Assembly (NCBI RefSeq): GCF_022568835.1 | Contig: NZ_JAKZHV010000001.1 | Coordinates: forward strand, 580,587 to 644,586 | Length of the DNA stretch: 64,000 nucleotides | Origin: Arsenicicoccus piscis | GTDB lineage: Bacteria; Actinomycetota; Actinomycetes; Actinomycetales; Dermatophilaceae | Direction of reading: 5' to 3' | Part shown: positions 44,992 through 54,615 of the stretch, piece by piece | Layout: each line of letters begins with the position of its first letter | How positions within the stretch are numbered: position 1 is the stretch's first letter | Made by a program: the position numbers and the translations under genes | The notes under the pieces: generated by a model | What the model was told of the DNA's origin: nothing | The model's input: only the letters and a program-made list of their open reading frames with translations | Databases searched by the model: none

Positions 44992-46717
44992 GGTGCCGAC
45001 GGGTGAGCAACCGCCAGAACCACGACGTGGGCACCTCGTTGCCGGTCGCGACGTAGTCGAGCAGGGAGTCGTAGGCGAGGACCTGCTCGAGGTCGTCCAG
45101 TGCGGTCGAGCGACCGGCGAGGAGCAGCTCGTCGCCGCGCTGGAGCTCGGTGTCGGGCCCGGGGACGAAGGTCGGCGTGCCGTCGCGGGTGAGGACCAGG
45201 ACCACGACGTCGAGCTGCTGCGAGCGGTCCGCCGGGTCGGTGCAGAGTTCACCGAGGGTGAGCGGTCGGGTGCGCAGCCATCGGGTGAGTGCCGGGGCCT
45301 CTGACCGTCGGATGGTGATGAGCCGCCGCTCGGGGGTGAAGTTGCCGCAGCTGCGCCGCATCCGCTCGAAGAGCTGTGCCGACCACTCGTCGTCCTGGAC
45401 CAGCGCGTGCTCCACGAAGGACCAGAACGTCGGGGTGATCACCCGGGCGAGCGCCTCGGTGGCCACCAGGTCCGTCGGCGTGAAGACGGAGTCGACCCCG
45501 AGCGCCTTCACCAGGGTCTCGTTGGTCTCGGTCTGCTGCCGGACGGCGACGAAGATGTCGGCGTCGGCACGCCGGGCGTGCTCGGCGAGGGCCAGGTTGA
45601 GCGTGTCGTTGTCGGTGCCCGCGATGAACCCGGCGACGCCGTGCAGGTCGGGGTGCCCCACGTCCGGCCCGACCAGGTCGCACTGCATCCCGGCCGCGTG
45701 GAAGTCGCTCTGCACCTCGTGGCCGAACGCGCCGTCGGCGCACACCACCCAGCGGCCCCGCTGCAGGTGCTCGGGCTTGGCCGGCAGCGCGGAGCCGGTC
45801 GAGGCCATCAGCCAGGACACGAGGCGGTAGGTCGTGGGCCGCTGCAGCGCCAGCATGAGGTAGCCACCGAAGCGGTCCGACGGGTTGATGACGGCCGCGG
45901 GTGCGAAGTCGTGCATCCGCTCCTCGATCATCTGGCTCGAGCACCGTGCGATGACCGGCACCTCGGGGCGCAGCAGGTCGCCGGCGATGACGACGGCGAG
46001 GTTGACCGTGTCGTCGTCGGTGAGCGCGAGCACCCCCTCGAGCCGAGGATGACCGAGGCCGGCGAGGCCCAGCACCCCGGGCACGCTGGCGTCTGCGTCG
46101 AGGGCGGGGGTGTCCGCGTAGTGCTCGTCACCGGCGACTCGCTCGATCCGCTCGCGCCGGGTGTCGATGACGACCGCGCGGCGGCCGGCCTCGTCGAGCT
46201 CGCGGCACACCTTGCGACCCGCCTGCCCGTAGCCGACGACGATGTAGAACGACTCGCGGATCGCGTTGACCTTGCGGCGGAAGCGCTGCATCGCCAGGGC
46301 CTCCTGGAAGGCCTGGTCCTGGGTCAGCGCCAGCAGCGCGCCGATCGCGTAGGCCCACCCGATCACGGTCCCGTAGATCGAGGCGGTCACCCACATGCGC
46401 TGCGCCGTGGTGAACGGGTGCGGGACCTCGCCGAAACCGATCGTCATGGCGGTGTAGCTCATGAAGTAGAACGCGTCGAACACGCTCATCCGGTAGGGGT
46501 GCCCCTGCTCGTCCACCCCGGGGATGAACGACAGACCGAACACCGACACCGAGAGGATGCCGATCAGCACCATCAGCGGGGTGCGCATGCGCCGCAACGC
46601 CAGGAAGATCGCGTCGGTCGACGGGGCGTGCGTCGGGACGCACACCTGCTGCCGTCGCCCGGACTGGCGGCGCCGTTGCGCCGGTCGGGCGTAGAAGAGC
46701 AGGAGCGGGTTCCCCAT
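44975..46717 (-). CDS. Potassium channel with two RCK/TrkA-N regions
   Basis: 580 residues. A two-span channel module (spans about 45-65 and 105-135) contains the selectivity filter TIGFG (92-96), a TVGYG variant. It is followed by an RCK domain with the Rossmann glycine motif VVGYGQAGRKV and a second TrkA-N/TrkA-C region (about 300-570). No calcium-bowl motif is visible. It is 9 nt after a small membrane-protein gene in the same operon, which may be a partner. Confidence 0.9.
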   Translation of the reverse strand: MGNPLLLFYARPAQRRRQSGRRQQVCVPTHAPSTDAIFLALRRMRTPLMVLIGILSVSVFGLSFIPGVDEQGHPYRMSVFDAFYFMSYTAMTIGFGEVPHPFTTAQRMWVTASIYGTVIGWAYAIGALLALTQDQAFQEALAMQRFRRKVNAIRESFYIVVGYGQAGRKVCRELDEAGRRAVVIDTRRERIERVAGDEHYADTPALDADASVPGVLGLAGLGHPRLEGVLALTDDDTVNLAVVIAGDLLRPEVPVIARCSSQMIEERMHDFAPAAVINPSDRFGGYLMLALQRPTTYRLVSWLMASTGSALPAKPEHLQRGRWVVCADGAFGHEVQSDFHAAGMQCDLVGPDVGHPDLHGVAGFIAGTDNDTLNLALAEHARRADADIFVAVRQQTETNETLVKALGVDSVFTPTDLVATEALARVITPTFWSFVEHALVQDDEWSAQLFERMRRSCGNFTPERRLITIRRSEAPALTRWLRTRPLTLGELCTDPADRSQQLDVVVLVLTRDGTPTFVPGPDTELQRGDELLLAGRSTALDDLEQVLAYDSLLDYVATGNEVPTSWFWRLLTRRHLTSRR

Positions 46718-46726
46718 GGCCGCGCC

Positions 46727-47113
46727 TCAGCGTCGCCGGTAGGAGACCGTCTCCACGACGAGCAGGACCACGGACACGATGTTGGCGAGCAGCGCGCCGC
46801 CGGACAGGGAGACGACGCTCGAGATGTGTTCGGCGCTCAGCCCGCTCGACGAGACCTGCGTCGCCCACACGTAGACCGTGGTGGCGGCGATGAGCTGCAG
46901 CACGGCGACCAGGCTGGTCGCCAGGTGAACCGCCCCGATCTGGGTGCGGTCCCCGAACTTCAGCACGGTGGCGGCGAGGTTCACGACCACCGCGAAGTAC
47001 AGCTCGTAGACGTTGTGCACGCGCGGGTCGGAGATGTCGCCGATGAAGAATCCGAAGTTCAACGTGGCCGCGAGCAGCACGAAGAAGCCGAAGACGACTT
47101 TCTCGAGGTTCAC
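46727..47113 (-). CDS. Small membrane protein encoded with the K+ channel
   Basis: 128 residues with four hydrophobic segments: VVFGFFVLLAATLNFGFFIG, LYFAVVVNLAATVLKFG, AVHLATSLVAVLQLIAATT and a last one near ALLANIVSVVLLVVE. It resembles DUF6394-type proteins, which I know only as channel-associated. The GTG start overlaps the previous stop (GTGA), and TAAGGT lies six bases before it, so a leaderless promoter may also exist inside the upstream gene. No known function. Confidence 0.7.
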   Translation of the reverse strand: MNLEKVVFGFFVLLAATLNFGFFIGDISDPRVHNVYELYFAVVVNLAATVLKFGDRTQIGAVHLATSLVAVLQLIAATTVYVWATQVSSSGLSAEHISSVVSLSGGALLANIVSVVLLVVETVSYRRR

Positions 47114-47940
47114 GGCTCGACCTTACCCCGGCGAGTCGCTCTCAGGGCCGCCTTCGCCTCGGTCACGGCGGTGCGCGCCGCGAGCAGGTCCTGGTCGGCC
47201 TGGCGCCGGGCCTCGACGGCGGCGTCGAGGCGCTGCTCGGCCTCGGCCAGCTCGGCCTCCGCGGCCGCGATCCGGGCCCGCCGCTCCTCCTGCTCCTTGC
47301 GCCGCTCCGCCACGGGGTCCGGGACCAGGGTGAGGTGCCGGGGCCGCAGGCCGGCGACGGCCACCGCGTCGCTCACCTCCACCTCGCCGAAGCCGGCATA
47401 GCTGAGCGCCCGCACCAGGGCACCGGAGCGCAGCGCGGCGGCGGCCGCGGGGTCGGCGAGAGCGGCGACCAGCGTCCCCCGCACCTCGTCCAGGCCGGCC
47501 GGCGCCAGGGGGCGGTCCGCCTGCTCCGCGAGCTCGGCGACGGCCGCCACCCCGGCGGCGAGCGCCGCGTCGCGGTCGCCACGCAGGCCGGTGAGGGTCG
47601 CCGCGTCCAGCTGGGCCTGGGCCGCCCGCAGCGCCTCGCCGACCGACTCCAGGGCAGCCAGGTCGTCCGGGCGCTGGCGGACCAGCTGGTTCAGCGCCCA
47701 CGCCGACACCGTCGGGCGACGCAGCGCGCCGATCGCCCGCGCCCCCTCGCGGTCACCGGCCGCCTTGGCCTCGGCCGCGAGCGCGCTGCGTGTCGCCACG
47801 AACTGCCCCGGCAGCACCCCGTAGAGCTCGGCCACCGCGTCCGCGACCGTGGCCGTGACCTTCGTCGCGACCTCCACCGTGACCTCCGCCGCGACCTCGA
47901 CCGGGGGCCGGACGGACTCGCCGTCAGAGCGTTCGTCCAT
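47110..47940 (-). CDS. Ala-rich coiled-coil protein of unknown function
   Basis: 276 residues, Ala/Arg/Glu-rich and almost fully helical. A coiled coil covers the last 80 residues (AERRKEQEERRARIAAAEAE and onwards). The first half has LYGVLPGQFVATRSALAAEA, RPTVSAWALNQLVRQ and a middle helical hairpin. CACAAT is six bases before the ATG at 47940, fitting a leaderless start. First gene of the channel operon. Not recognised; possibly a DNA- or envelope-associated scaffold. Confidence 0.75.
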   Translation of the reverse strand: MDERSDGESVRPPVEVAAEVTVEVATKVTATVADAVAELYGVLPGQFVATRSALAAEAKAAGDREGARAIGALRRPTVSAWALNQLVRQRPDDLAALESVGEALRAAQAQLDAATLTGLRGDRDAALAAGVAAVAELAEQADRPLAPAGLDEVRGTLVAALADPAAAAALRSGALVRALSYAGFGEVEVSDAVAVAGLRPRHLTLVPDPVAERRKEQEERRARIAAAEAELAEAEQRLDAAVEARRQADQDLLAARTAVTEAKAALRATRRGKVEP

Positions 47941-48077
47941 CTGGGCATTGTGCCAACGAACGGCCCCTGCCGGTGGCCCCAGCGACGGCGTATGGTTACA
48001 GATAGGCAAGGTTTGTCTACGCTGCGGCGTCAACGTCCGAGGCGGTCGGTGGAGCAACCGCCGGGAGGGATAGCACG

Positions 48078-49718
48078 GTGGAGGGTGCGGCCGTCGCCAT
48101 TCTCGCGGTCTACGCTGCCGCGGTGACGGGGGCCGTGGCGGTCGGCGTGGTCTGTTGGAGACGACGGCGCGGCACCCCAGCGGCCTACTCGATGCTCGTC
48201 GTGATGACGGGCATCATCTGGTGGTCCCTCACCGAGATGATCGCCCACGCGGCGAACAGCCCGACGGTGACCCGGGCGGGCTTCGCGCTGTTTCCCATCG
48301 CCCTGCCGATCCTGGTCCTCGGCTTCCACCTCACGGTGCGCTATCTGATCGATCCGCGCTACGTGCCGAGCCGTCGGGTGATCGCCATCCTCGGCGGCAA
48401 CCTGCTCCTCGTGGTGCTCGCGGTGCTGCTGCCGCACACGCGCGAGCTGGTCGTCGGCACCTTCGACTTCCAGCCGGGCGGCGGGTGGTGGCATCCCGGC
48501 CCGTTGTTCTGGATCGAGGTGGTGGTCGCCCTGGCCCTGCTCGGCTGGAGCGGCGCGCTGGAGCTGAGGGCCGCCCGGCACACCTCGGCCACTCACCGAG
48601 CCCAGCTGCTCACCAACCTCAGCGGCGCCCTCGTGCCCTCTGTCGGCATGCTCATCTCCACGACCATCATCATCCGCAACGGCAACGCGTGGCCGCTGGA
48701 CGCTCTGGACTGGACGGCACTCGGCTGGCTGTTCACCTGCCTGCTCGACCTGTGGTCCCTGGACACCCAAGGCCTGATGGCGACCGTGCCCATCGCGCGG
48801 GGGCTGATCCTCGAGGAGCTCGGCAGCGCGGTCTACGTGTTCGACACGCGGGACGGGATGAGCGACGTGAACGCCGCCGGCCGCCGACTGCTCGCGGACG
48901 CCGGGGTCGAGGCCGACGACCTGCTCGGGGCGTCGCGCGTCGACCTGCTCGCCCTGCTCGGTGCCCGACCCGGGTCCGAGACCGGCGAGCTGGTCCTCTC
49001 CGCGACGCGCAACCCGGTCCGGGAGGTCGAGCTGCGCGACACCCCGCTGCACAGCGGCAAGCGTCCGATCGGCTCTGCGGTCGTGCTCCGGGACATCACC
49101 GGCGTCAACCAGTCACGCCGCGAGCTGGCGCTCGCGAACACCCGGCTGCGGCACCAGCTGCAGACCATCGAGGAACTGCGCTCCGAGCTCGCCGAGCAGG
49201 CGGTGCGCGACAGCCTGACCGGCCTGCACAACCGGCGCTACCTCGACGAGCGGCTGGCGCTGGCGATCGAGGACGCCCAGGCGACGGACGAGAGCGTGTC
49301 TCTCGTCGTCCTCGACATCGACCTGTTCAAGGCCGTCAACGACCAGCACGGTCACATGGTCGGCGACCAGGTGCTGGTCGCCGTGGCCCGGGCCCTCGCC
49401 CAGCGGGCGCGGCACGCCGAGACGATCACCCGGTTCGGCGGCGAGGAGTTCGTGCTCGTGCTCCCGGGGGTCGGGTTCGACGCGGCCATGGAGCGAGCGC
49501 GCGAGCTGCAGACCGCCGTAGACCACACCCTCGTCCCCACCGAGGTGGGTCCGCTGCGGGTCACCGTGTCGGGCGGGGTCGCGACCGCACCGCTGCACGC
49601 CGCCGACCCCGAGAGCCTGATCCGGGTCGCCGACGAGGCGCTCTACCGGGCCAAGAGCTGGGGGCGCAACCGGGTGACGGGCGCGGGCCTGTCCCGCAGC
49701 TCGGCCGACCTCGGCTGA
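48078..49718 (+). CDS. Membrane diguanylate cyclase (7TM-PAS-GGDEF)
   Basis: 546 residues. An N-terminal seven-span sensor (about 1-230) of the 7TM/HisKA_7TM type is followed by a PAS-like region (about 245-345), a short coiled coil and an intact GGDEF domain: DSLTGLHNRRYLDERL, DIDLFKAVNDQHGHMVGDQVL and GGEEF at 454-458. The inhibitory site five residues before GGEEF reads RHAE, not RxxD, so product inhibition is probably lost. The GTG at 48078 follows GGGAGGG. Makes c-di-GMP in response to a membrane signal; a possible source for an exopolysaccharide locus elsewhere in the window is speculation. Confidence 0.92.
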   Translation: MEGAAVAILAVYAAAVTGAVAVGVVCWRRRRGTPAAYSMLVVMTGIIWWSLTEMIAHAANSPTVTRAGFALFPIALPILVLGFHLTVRYLIDPRYVPSRRVIAILGGNLLLVVLAVLLPHTRELVVGTFDFQPGGGWWHPGPLFWIEVVVALALLGWSGALELRAARHTSATHRAQLLTNLSGALVPSVGMLISTTIIIRNGNAWPLDALDWTALGWLFTCLLDLWSLDTQGLMATVPIARGLILEELGSAVYVFDTRDGMSDVNAAGRRLLADAGVEADDLLGASRVDLLALLGARPGSETGELVLSATRNPVREVELRDTPLHSGKRPIGSAVVLRDITGVNQSRRELALANTRLRHQLQTIEELRSELAEQAVRDSLTGLHNRRYLDERLALAIEDAQATDESVSLVVLDIDLFKAVNDQHGHMVGDQVLVAVARALAQRARHAETITRFGGEEFVLVLPGVGFDAAMERARELQTAVDHTLVPTEVGPLRVTVSGGVATAPLHAADPESLIRVADEALYRAKSWGRNRVTGAGLSRSSADLG

Positions 49719-49734
49719 GCTACCGGCCAACCGG

Positions 49735-51459
49735 TCACGGGACGGTCAGGTCCCGGCGCCGGTAGCCGACCAGCCCGACCACGATCAGCGCGGCGGCGAC
49801 GAGCGTCTGGACGACGACCGCGGTCCAGGTCATCGGCGCCCCGGGCAGGTGCGGCAGGTGGCCGAAGAGCTGCAGGTTCTGCAGCCAGCCGGGCAGGTCG
49901 AGCAGCGGGCCGATCCACACCACGAAGGTGGTCCAGCCGACGACGGCCGGGCCGATCCAGGCAACGGCGCGCGAGCGACCCGCCCAGCCGTGCACGAGGA
50001 CGACGATCCCGACGACGAGCCAGATCCCTGGGGCCAGCGCGAGCGCGCCGCCGGTCACGGTGGCGACGAAACCGGGGTCGCCGTTCGCCATGGCCGCGGG
50101 CAGCGCCATCAGCGCGCCGGTGAGGGCGAGCAGCACGGTCGGGACGACGAGGGCCGGGACGAGGTGACTCGCGGCCAGCCGCAGCCGGGAGGTGCCGGTC
50201 GCGAGGAGTGCCTCGGCGCCGCCGGTCTGCTCCTCGTGCCGCAGCCGGGACCACAGCTGCAGCGCGAGCATCGCGAGGACCGTGGCCATGATGCCTACGA
50301 GAGCGACGTAGAACGCGTCCTTGAGCTGCTGCACGCCGCCGCCCATCTTGCGCATCATGTCGGCGAGCTGGGGGTTGGCCGCGAGCATCTGGTCCATGCC
50401 GTTGCCGAGGGACCCGAAGGCGATGCCGCAGATCACCACGGCCACGGTCCAGCCGATGACGGCGCCTCGGTCGAGCCGGGCCGCGAGGCTCCACGCGCCG
50501 CGCAGCCCCGGGGCTGCCGTCGCCGGGCCCAGGCCGGCAGGGCGCAGTCCGGCGCCGAGGTCACGCCTGTTCTCCAGCGCGACCGCGAGGCCGATGAGCA
50601 GCAGGGACAGCGCGAGCGGCAGGAGCAGGACCCACCAGCGCTCGTCGACGTACGGCCGGGTCAGTGCCGCCCACTCCAGCGGTGACACCCACTGCAGGGC
50701 GACGAGCGGCGAGTCCGCCGGGGAGCCGTCGGCGACGGCGCGCACGAGGTAGGCCCCGCCGAGCACGCTCATGGCGATGAACCGCGCGGCGCGTGCGCTC
50801 TCGGTCAGCTGCACCGCGACCGCGGCCACCCCGACGAAGACCAGGCCGGTGAGGGCGATGCCGAGCCCGACGGCGAGCGCCCCCGAGGCGGGTGGGGCGG
50901 CCTTCGCCATCGAGGCGGCGATGAGCAGACCGAGCACCAGGGTGCCGAGCGTGCTGACCAGCAGGCCGGCGGCGAGCGGCGCATGCCGACCGATCGCCCC
51001 GGAGCGCAGCAGCTCGGTGCGGCCTTCCTCCTCCTCGGCGCGGGTGGCCCGGATCAGCCCGAGCGCGGCCATCATGGCGGCCGCGGCGGCCACGAACGTG
51101 CCGACCCGCCACATCGTGAACGGGCCCGCGCGCAGCAGGTCGAAGGGCGGCCCGAGCATCGCGCGCATGGTGACGTTGTGCTCGAGCGAGGCGGCCGTGG
51201 CCCGAGCCGACACCGGGTCCGGCATCAGCACCTCGTACTTCGAGACCGTCGCCGGCAGGATCAGCCACAGGCACGCGATCCAGACCAGCCAGAACCATCG
51301 GCTGCGGCGCAGCTCCAGGCGCACCAGCAGCCCCACCCCCGAGACCGTAGACCCCCCGGTCGCCGGCCGCTCGTGCCGTCCCCGCGCACGCCCGCCCTCT
51401 CGCCCCCCCACTCGGCCCCGCCCGCGGATCGAGCCGACCTGGGTGCTCGCGCTGGTCAT
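49735..51459 (-). CDS. ABC exporter permease, polyketide/antibiotic type
   Basis: 574 residues with about 12 spans in two homologous halves, as in permeases of antibiotic exporters (tetronasin-type, COG3559). The start overlaps the ATPase stop (ATGA). The first 40 residues are Arg/Gly-rich and likely disordered. It works with the ATPase at 51456 and is controlled by the divergent GbsR/MarR-like regulator at 52523. Substrate unknown; resistance to a small amphiphile is likely. Confidence 0.9.
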   Translation of the reverse strand: MTSASTQVGSIRGRGRVGGREGGRARGRHERPATGGSTVSGVGLLVRLELRRSRWFWLVWIACLWLILPATVSKYEVLMPDPVSARATAASLEHNVTMRAMLGPPFDLLRAGPFTMWRVGTFVAAAAAMMAALGLIRATRAEEEEGRTELLRSGAIGRHAPLAAGLLVSTLGTLVLGLLIAASMAKAAPPASGALAVGLGIALTGLVFVGVAAVAVQLTESARAARFIAMSVLGGAYLVRAVADGSPADSPLVALQWVSPLEWAALTRPYVDERWWVLLLPLALSLLLIGLAVALENRRDLGAGLRPAGLGPATAAPGLRGAWSLAARLDRGAVIGWTVAVVICGIAFGSLGNGMDQMLAANPQLADMMRKMGGGVQQLKDAFYVALVGIMATVLAMLALQLWSRLRHEEQTGGAEALLATGTSRLRLAASHLVPALVVPTVLLALTGALMALPAAMANGDPGFVATVTGGALALAPGIWLVVGIVVLVHGWAGRSRAVAWIGPAVVGWTTFVVWIGPLLDLPGWLQNLQLFGHLPHLPGAPMTWTAVVVQTLVAAALIVVGLVGYRRRDLTVP

Positions 51460-52439
51460 GACGGGTCCGGACCGACGGCCACGCGGACGAGCTGGTCATC
51501 CCGGGCCTCGGCGCGCTGGTAGTGCTGCAGGAAGAGCTCCTCGAGCGTGGGCGGGGTGCTGACGAGCGAGCGGAGCCCGAGCGTGCTGAGCCGACCGAGC
51601 AGTGGGTCCAGTCCGGTGGCATCGACCTGGCAGGTGAGCCGGTGGGTGGCGCCGTGCTCGCCCGAGTGCTCGTCGATGGTGAGGTCGTGCACGCCGGGCA
51701 GCTGGGCGAGATCGGCCGGCACGGCGTCCGCGAGCTCGGCGACCACCTGGGTGCGCCGCAGGTGTCGCAGGTCGTCCAGCGTGCCGGACTCGACGATCCG
51801 GCCGTCCTTGACGATGCTCACGTGGTCGCACAACGCCTCGACCTCGGAGAGGATGTGGCTGGACAGCAGCACGGTGCGGCCGTTGTCCCGGTCGGCCCGG
51901 ATGATGTCGGTGAAGACGCGCTCCATGAGCGGGTCCAGCCCCGAGGTGGGCTCGTCGAGCAGCAGCAGCTCGACGTCGGCGGCCAGCGCCGCGACGAGGG
52001 CGACCTTCTGCCGGTTGCCCTTGCTGTAGGCCCGGCCCTTCTTGCGCGGGTCGAGGTCGAACGCCTCGATCAGCTCGTCCCGCCGGCGCGGGTCCAACCC
52101 GCCGCGGGCGCGACCGAGCAGGTCGATCGCCTCGCCGCCGGTGAGGTTGGGCCACAGGTTGACGTCACCGGGGACGTAGGCGAGCCGGCGGTGCAGCTCG
52201 GGCGCCTGGCTCCACGGGTCTCCGCCGAGCAGGCTGACCGAGCCGCTGTCGGCGCGCAGCAGGCCGAGCAGGACGCGGATGGTGGTGGACTTGCCGGCGC
52301 CGTTGGGGCCGAGGAAGCCGTGGACCTGGCCGGTCTGGACCGACAGGGTGAGCCCGTCGAGCGCCCGGGTCGGCCCGAAGGTCTTGACCAGGTCGCGGAT
52401 GTCGATGGCGGGTGTGCTGGGTGTACTGATGGTGGGCAC
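51456..52439 (-). CDS. ABC exporter ATPase subunit
   Basis: Drug-exporter type ATPase of about 327 residues: Walker [11 protein letters not shown] loop and [13 protein letters not shown], signature YSKGNRQKV (a variant of LSGGQ), Walker B LLLLDEP and switch SSH, then a C-terminal DrrA-like extension to 333. GTG 52439 is preferred because TACCGT lies seven bases upstream, giving a leaderless message; an ATG at 52457 adds six residues. Pairs with the permease below it. Confidence 0.92.
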   Translation of the reverse strand: MPTISTPSTPAIDIRDLVKTFGPTRALDGLTLSVQTGQVHGFLGPNGAGKSTTIRVLLGLLRADSGSVSLLGGDPWSQAPELHRRLAYVPGDVNLWPNLTGGEAIDLLGRARGGLDPRRRDELIEAFDLDPRKKGRAYSKGNRQKVALVAALAADVELLLLDEPTSGLDPLMERVFTDIIRADRDNGRTVLLSSHILSEVEALCDHVSIVKDGRIVESGTLDDLRHLRRTQVVAELADAVPADLAQLPGVHDLTIDEHSGEHGATHRLTCQVDATGLDPLLGRLSTLGLRSLVSTPPTLEELFLQHYQRAEARDDQLVRVAVGPDPS

Positions 52440-52459
52440 AGCACCGACGGTACGCATCT

Positions 52460-52475
52460 TTCACAACTTTGTGAA
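52460..52475 (+). promoter_or_regulatory. Perfect palindromic operator between exporter and regulator
   Basis: TTCACAA-CT-TTGTGAA. The exporter promoter on the reverse strand reads TTCACA (52475-52470), 17 nt, TACCGT, so the palindrome covers its -35. The regulator's own promoter, TTGAGA (52487-52492), 18 nt, TAGGGT (52511-52516), is close by. This is a classic autoregulated repressor layout. Confidence 0.65.
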
Positions 52476-52522
52476 GTGACTAACTCTTGAGAATCTTCTG
52501 AACGACCGGTTAGGGTGGCGCC

Positions 52523-53020
52523 ATGGAAGGCGACCGCACCCCCGCCCGGCACGCCTTCGCCGAGCGCCTCGCCGATCTCGCCGCGGCCTCCGGCATGCCG
52601 CGCATGGCCGGCCGCGTGCTCGGCGTGCTGATGGCGACCGACGAGGGCCGCGCCACCGCCGCCGAGCTGGCCGAGGCGCTCGCCGCGAGCCCCGCGGCCG
52701 TCTCGGGGGCCGTGCGCTACCTCGAGCAGACCCGCTTCGTGCGGCGGACCCGCGAGCGTGGTTCGCGCCGCGACCAGTTCGTCATCGAGGACCACCTGAT
52801 GGTCGACTACTACCGGCAGAGCCAGGCGCTGATCCGCAGCTGGGCCACGGTCTTCGTCGACGGCGCCGCCGAGATCGGCACGGACACCCGGGCCGGGCGC
52901 CGGCTGGCCGAGAGCGGTGACTTCTTCAGCTTCATCGAGCAGGAGTTCCCCAAGACGGTGGACACCTGGATGGAGCGTCGTGAGCGCGGCGAGCGCACCG
53001 CCGACAGCGAGCGCGACTGA
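52523..53020 (+). CDS. GbsR/MarR-family transcriptional regulator
   Basis: 165 residues with a winged helix (MPRMAGRVLGVLMATDEGRATAAELAEAL, SPAAVSGAVRYLEQTRFVRRTRERGSRRD) and a C-terminal helical dimerisation part. TAGGGT lies six bases before the ATG, so the message is leaderless. Divergent from the ABC exporter with a perfect TTCACAA/TTGTGAA palindrome between; it most likely represses the exporter until a ligand binds. Confidence 0.9.
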   Translation: MEGDRTPARHAFAERLADLAAASGMPRMAGRVLGVLMATDEGRATAAELAEALAASPAAVSGAVRYLEQTRFVRRTRERGSRRDQFVIEDHLMVDYYRQSQALIRSWATVFVDGAAEIGTDTRAGRRLAESGDFFSFIEQEFPKTVDTWMERRERGERTADSERD

Positions 53021-53025
53021 TCGGC

Positions 53026-54537
53026 TCAGCTGCGCGGCAGCGCCAGGTACTTCACCTCGAGGAACTCCTCGATCCCGAAGGCACCGCCCTCGCGCCCGAG
53101 GCCGGACTCCTTGACCCCGCCGAACGGCGCCGCCGGGTTGGACACCAGTCCGGTGTTGAGCCCGACCATGCCTGTCTCGATCCGCTCGCCGAGCCGGAAC
53201 GCGCGGTCGACGCTCTCCGTGTAGACGTAGCCCATCAGCCCCCACGGGGTCCCGTTGGCGAGCGCGATCATCTCGTCCTCGTCGTCGTAGGGGATGAGTG
53301 GCGCGACCGGCCCGAAGATCTCCTCGCGCATGATGTCGGCCGATGCGGGGATGTCGTCGAGCACGGTGGGTGCGTAGAAGAACCCCGAGCCGTCGTAGCC
53401 AGTGCCGCCACAGAGCACCTCGGCCCCCTTGTCGGTGGCGTCCTGGACGAGCTCGGTCACCTTGGTGAGCGCCTTCTCCTCCACCAGCGGGCCGGTCTGC
53501 ACGCCCGTGGCGAGCCCGTCGCCGACCACCAGCGACTGCATCTTGTCGACGAGCTTCTCGGCCACCTGGTCGTGGACGTCGCGGTGCACGAAGATTCGGT
53601 TGGCTGCGGTGCACGCCTCGCCCATGTTGCGCATCTTGGCCACCATCAGCCCCTCGACCGCCGCGTCCACGTCGGCGTCCTGGCAGATGATGAACGGCGC
53701 GTTGCCGCCGAGCTCCATCGAGGACCGCAGCACGTGCTTCGCGGCCTGCTCCAGCAGCTTCACACCGACGCCGGTCGAGCCGGTGAAGGACACCTTGCGC
53801 GCGATCCCCGAGCTCAGCCACGGCTCGACCACCGACCCGGCGTCGGAGCTGCACACGACGTTGAGCACACCGTCGGGCAGGCCGGCCTCCTGCAGGATCT
53901 GCACCAGCGCGAACGACGACAGCGGTGTCAGGTGCGCCGGCTTGAAGACCATCGTGCAGCCGGCGGCGATGGCCGGGCCGATCTTGCGGGTCCCCATGGC
54001 CAGCGGGAAGTTCCACGGCGTGACGAGGACGCAGGGACCCACCGGCTGGCGGCTCACGAAGATGCGCGTCTTCCCGTCGCCGGACAGGGTCATGTCGCCC
54101 CGGACGCGGACGGCCTCCTCGCCGAACCAGCGGAAGAACTCGGCCGCGTAGGTCACCTCGCCGCGGGCCTCCTCGAGCGGCTTGCCCATCTCGCTGGTCA
54201 TGATCGTGGCCAGCTCGTCGGCGCGCTCGATCATCAGCTCGTAGGCCCGGCGCAGGATCTCCCCGCGCTCGCGCGGCGCCGTGCGTCCCCACTCGGCCTG
54301 CGCCGCGGCGGCGGCCTTGAGGGCCCGCTCGGCATCCTTCGGGCCGCCGTCGGCGATGGTCGCGATCGGCTGCTCGGTCGCCGGGTTGATGACGGTCGTC
54401 GTCCGCCCGCTCGCGGCGTCGCCCCAGGTCCCGTCGATGAACACCCCGGTGGGGATCTCGTCGATGATCGCCTTGGCCTGCCACGCCTGGTCCTTCGTGG
54501 CTTCGCGGACCGACTGTTTCGAGGTGGCGTTGCTCAT
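53026..54537 (-). CDS. gabD: NAD(P)-dependent succinate-semialdehyde dehydrogenase
   Basis: Oxidises succinate semialdehyde to succinate, feeding GABA or polyamine nitrogen degradation into the TCA cycle. The 503 residues belong to the ALDH superfamily, with catalytic Cys309 (GEACTAANR) and general base Glu275 (MELGGNAPF), cofactor motif FTGSTGVG, and PWNFPLAM. The Thr/Ala at positions after the cofactor loop and the overall pattern match the GabD/SSADH group; a related aldehyde specificity is possible. GGAAG precedes the ATG. No gabT or transporter lies next to it. Confidence 0.9.
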   Translation of the reverse strand: MSNATSKQSVREATKDQAWQAKAIIDEIPTGVFIDGTWGDAASGRTTTVINPATEQPIATIADGGPKDAERALKAAAAAQAEWGRTAPRERGEILRRAYELMIERADELATIMTSEMGKPLEEARGEVTYAAEFFRWFGEEAVRVRGDMTLSGDGKTRIFVSRQPVGPCVLVTPWNFPLAMGTRKIGPAIAAGCTMVFKPAHLTPLSSFALVQILQEAGLPDGVLNVVCSSDAGSVVEPWLSSGIARKVSFTGSTGVGVKLLEQAAKHVLRSSMELGGNAPFIICQDADVDAAVEGLMVAKMRNMGEACTAANRIFVHRDVHDQVAEKLVDKMQSLVVGDGLATGVQTGPLVEEKALTKVTELVQDATDKGAEVLCGGTGYDGSGFFYAPTVLDDIPASADIMREEIFGPVAPLIPYDDEDEMIALANGTPWGLMGYVYTESVDRAFRLGERIETGMVGLNTGLVSNPAAPFGGVKESGLGREGGAFGIEEFLEVKYLALPRS

Positions 54538-54615
54538 CGGACTTCCTTCCGTCGCAGGGCGGCTCGTCTGTCTTGACGGTACCCCGCCAGCGGTCCGGTG
54601 TCAGAGCCGGTGCCG

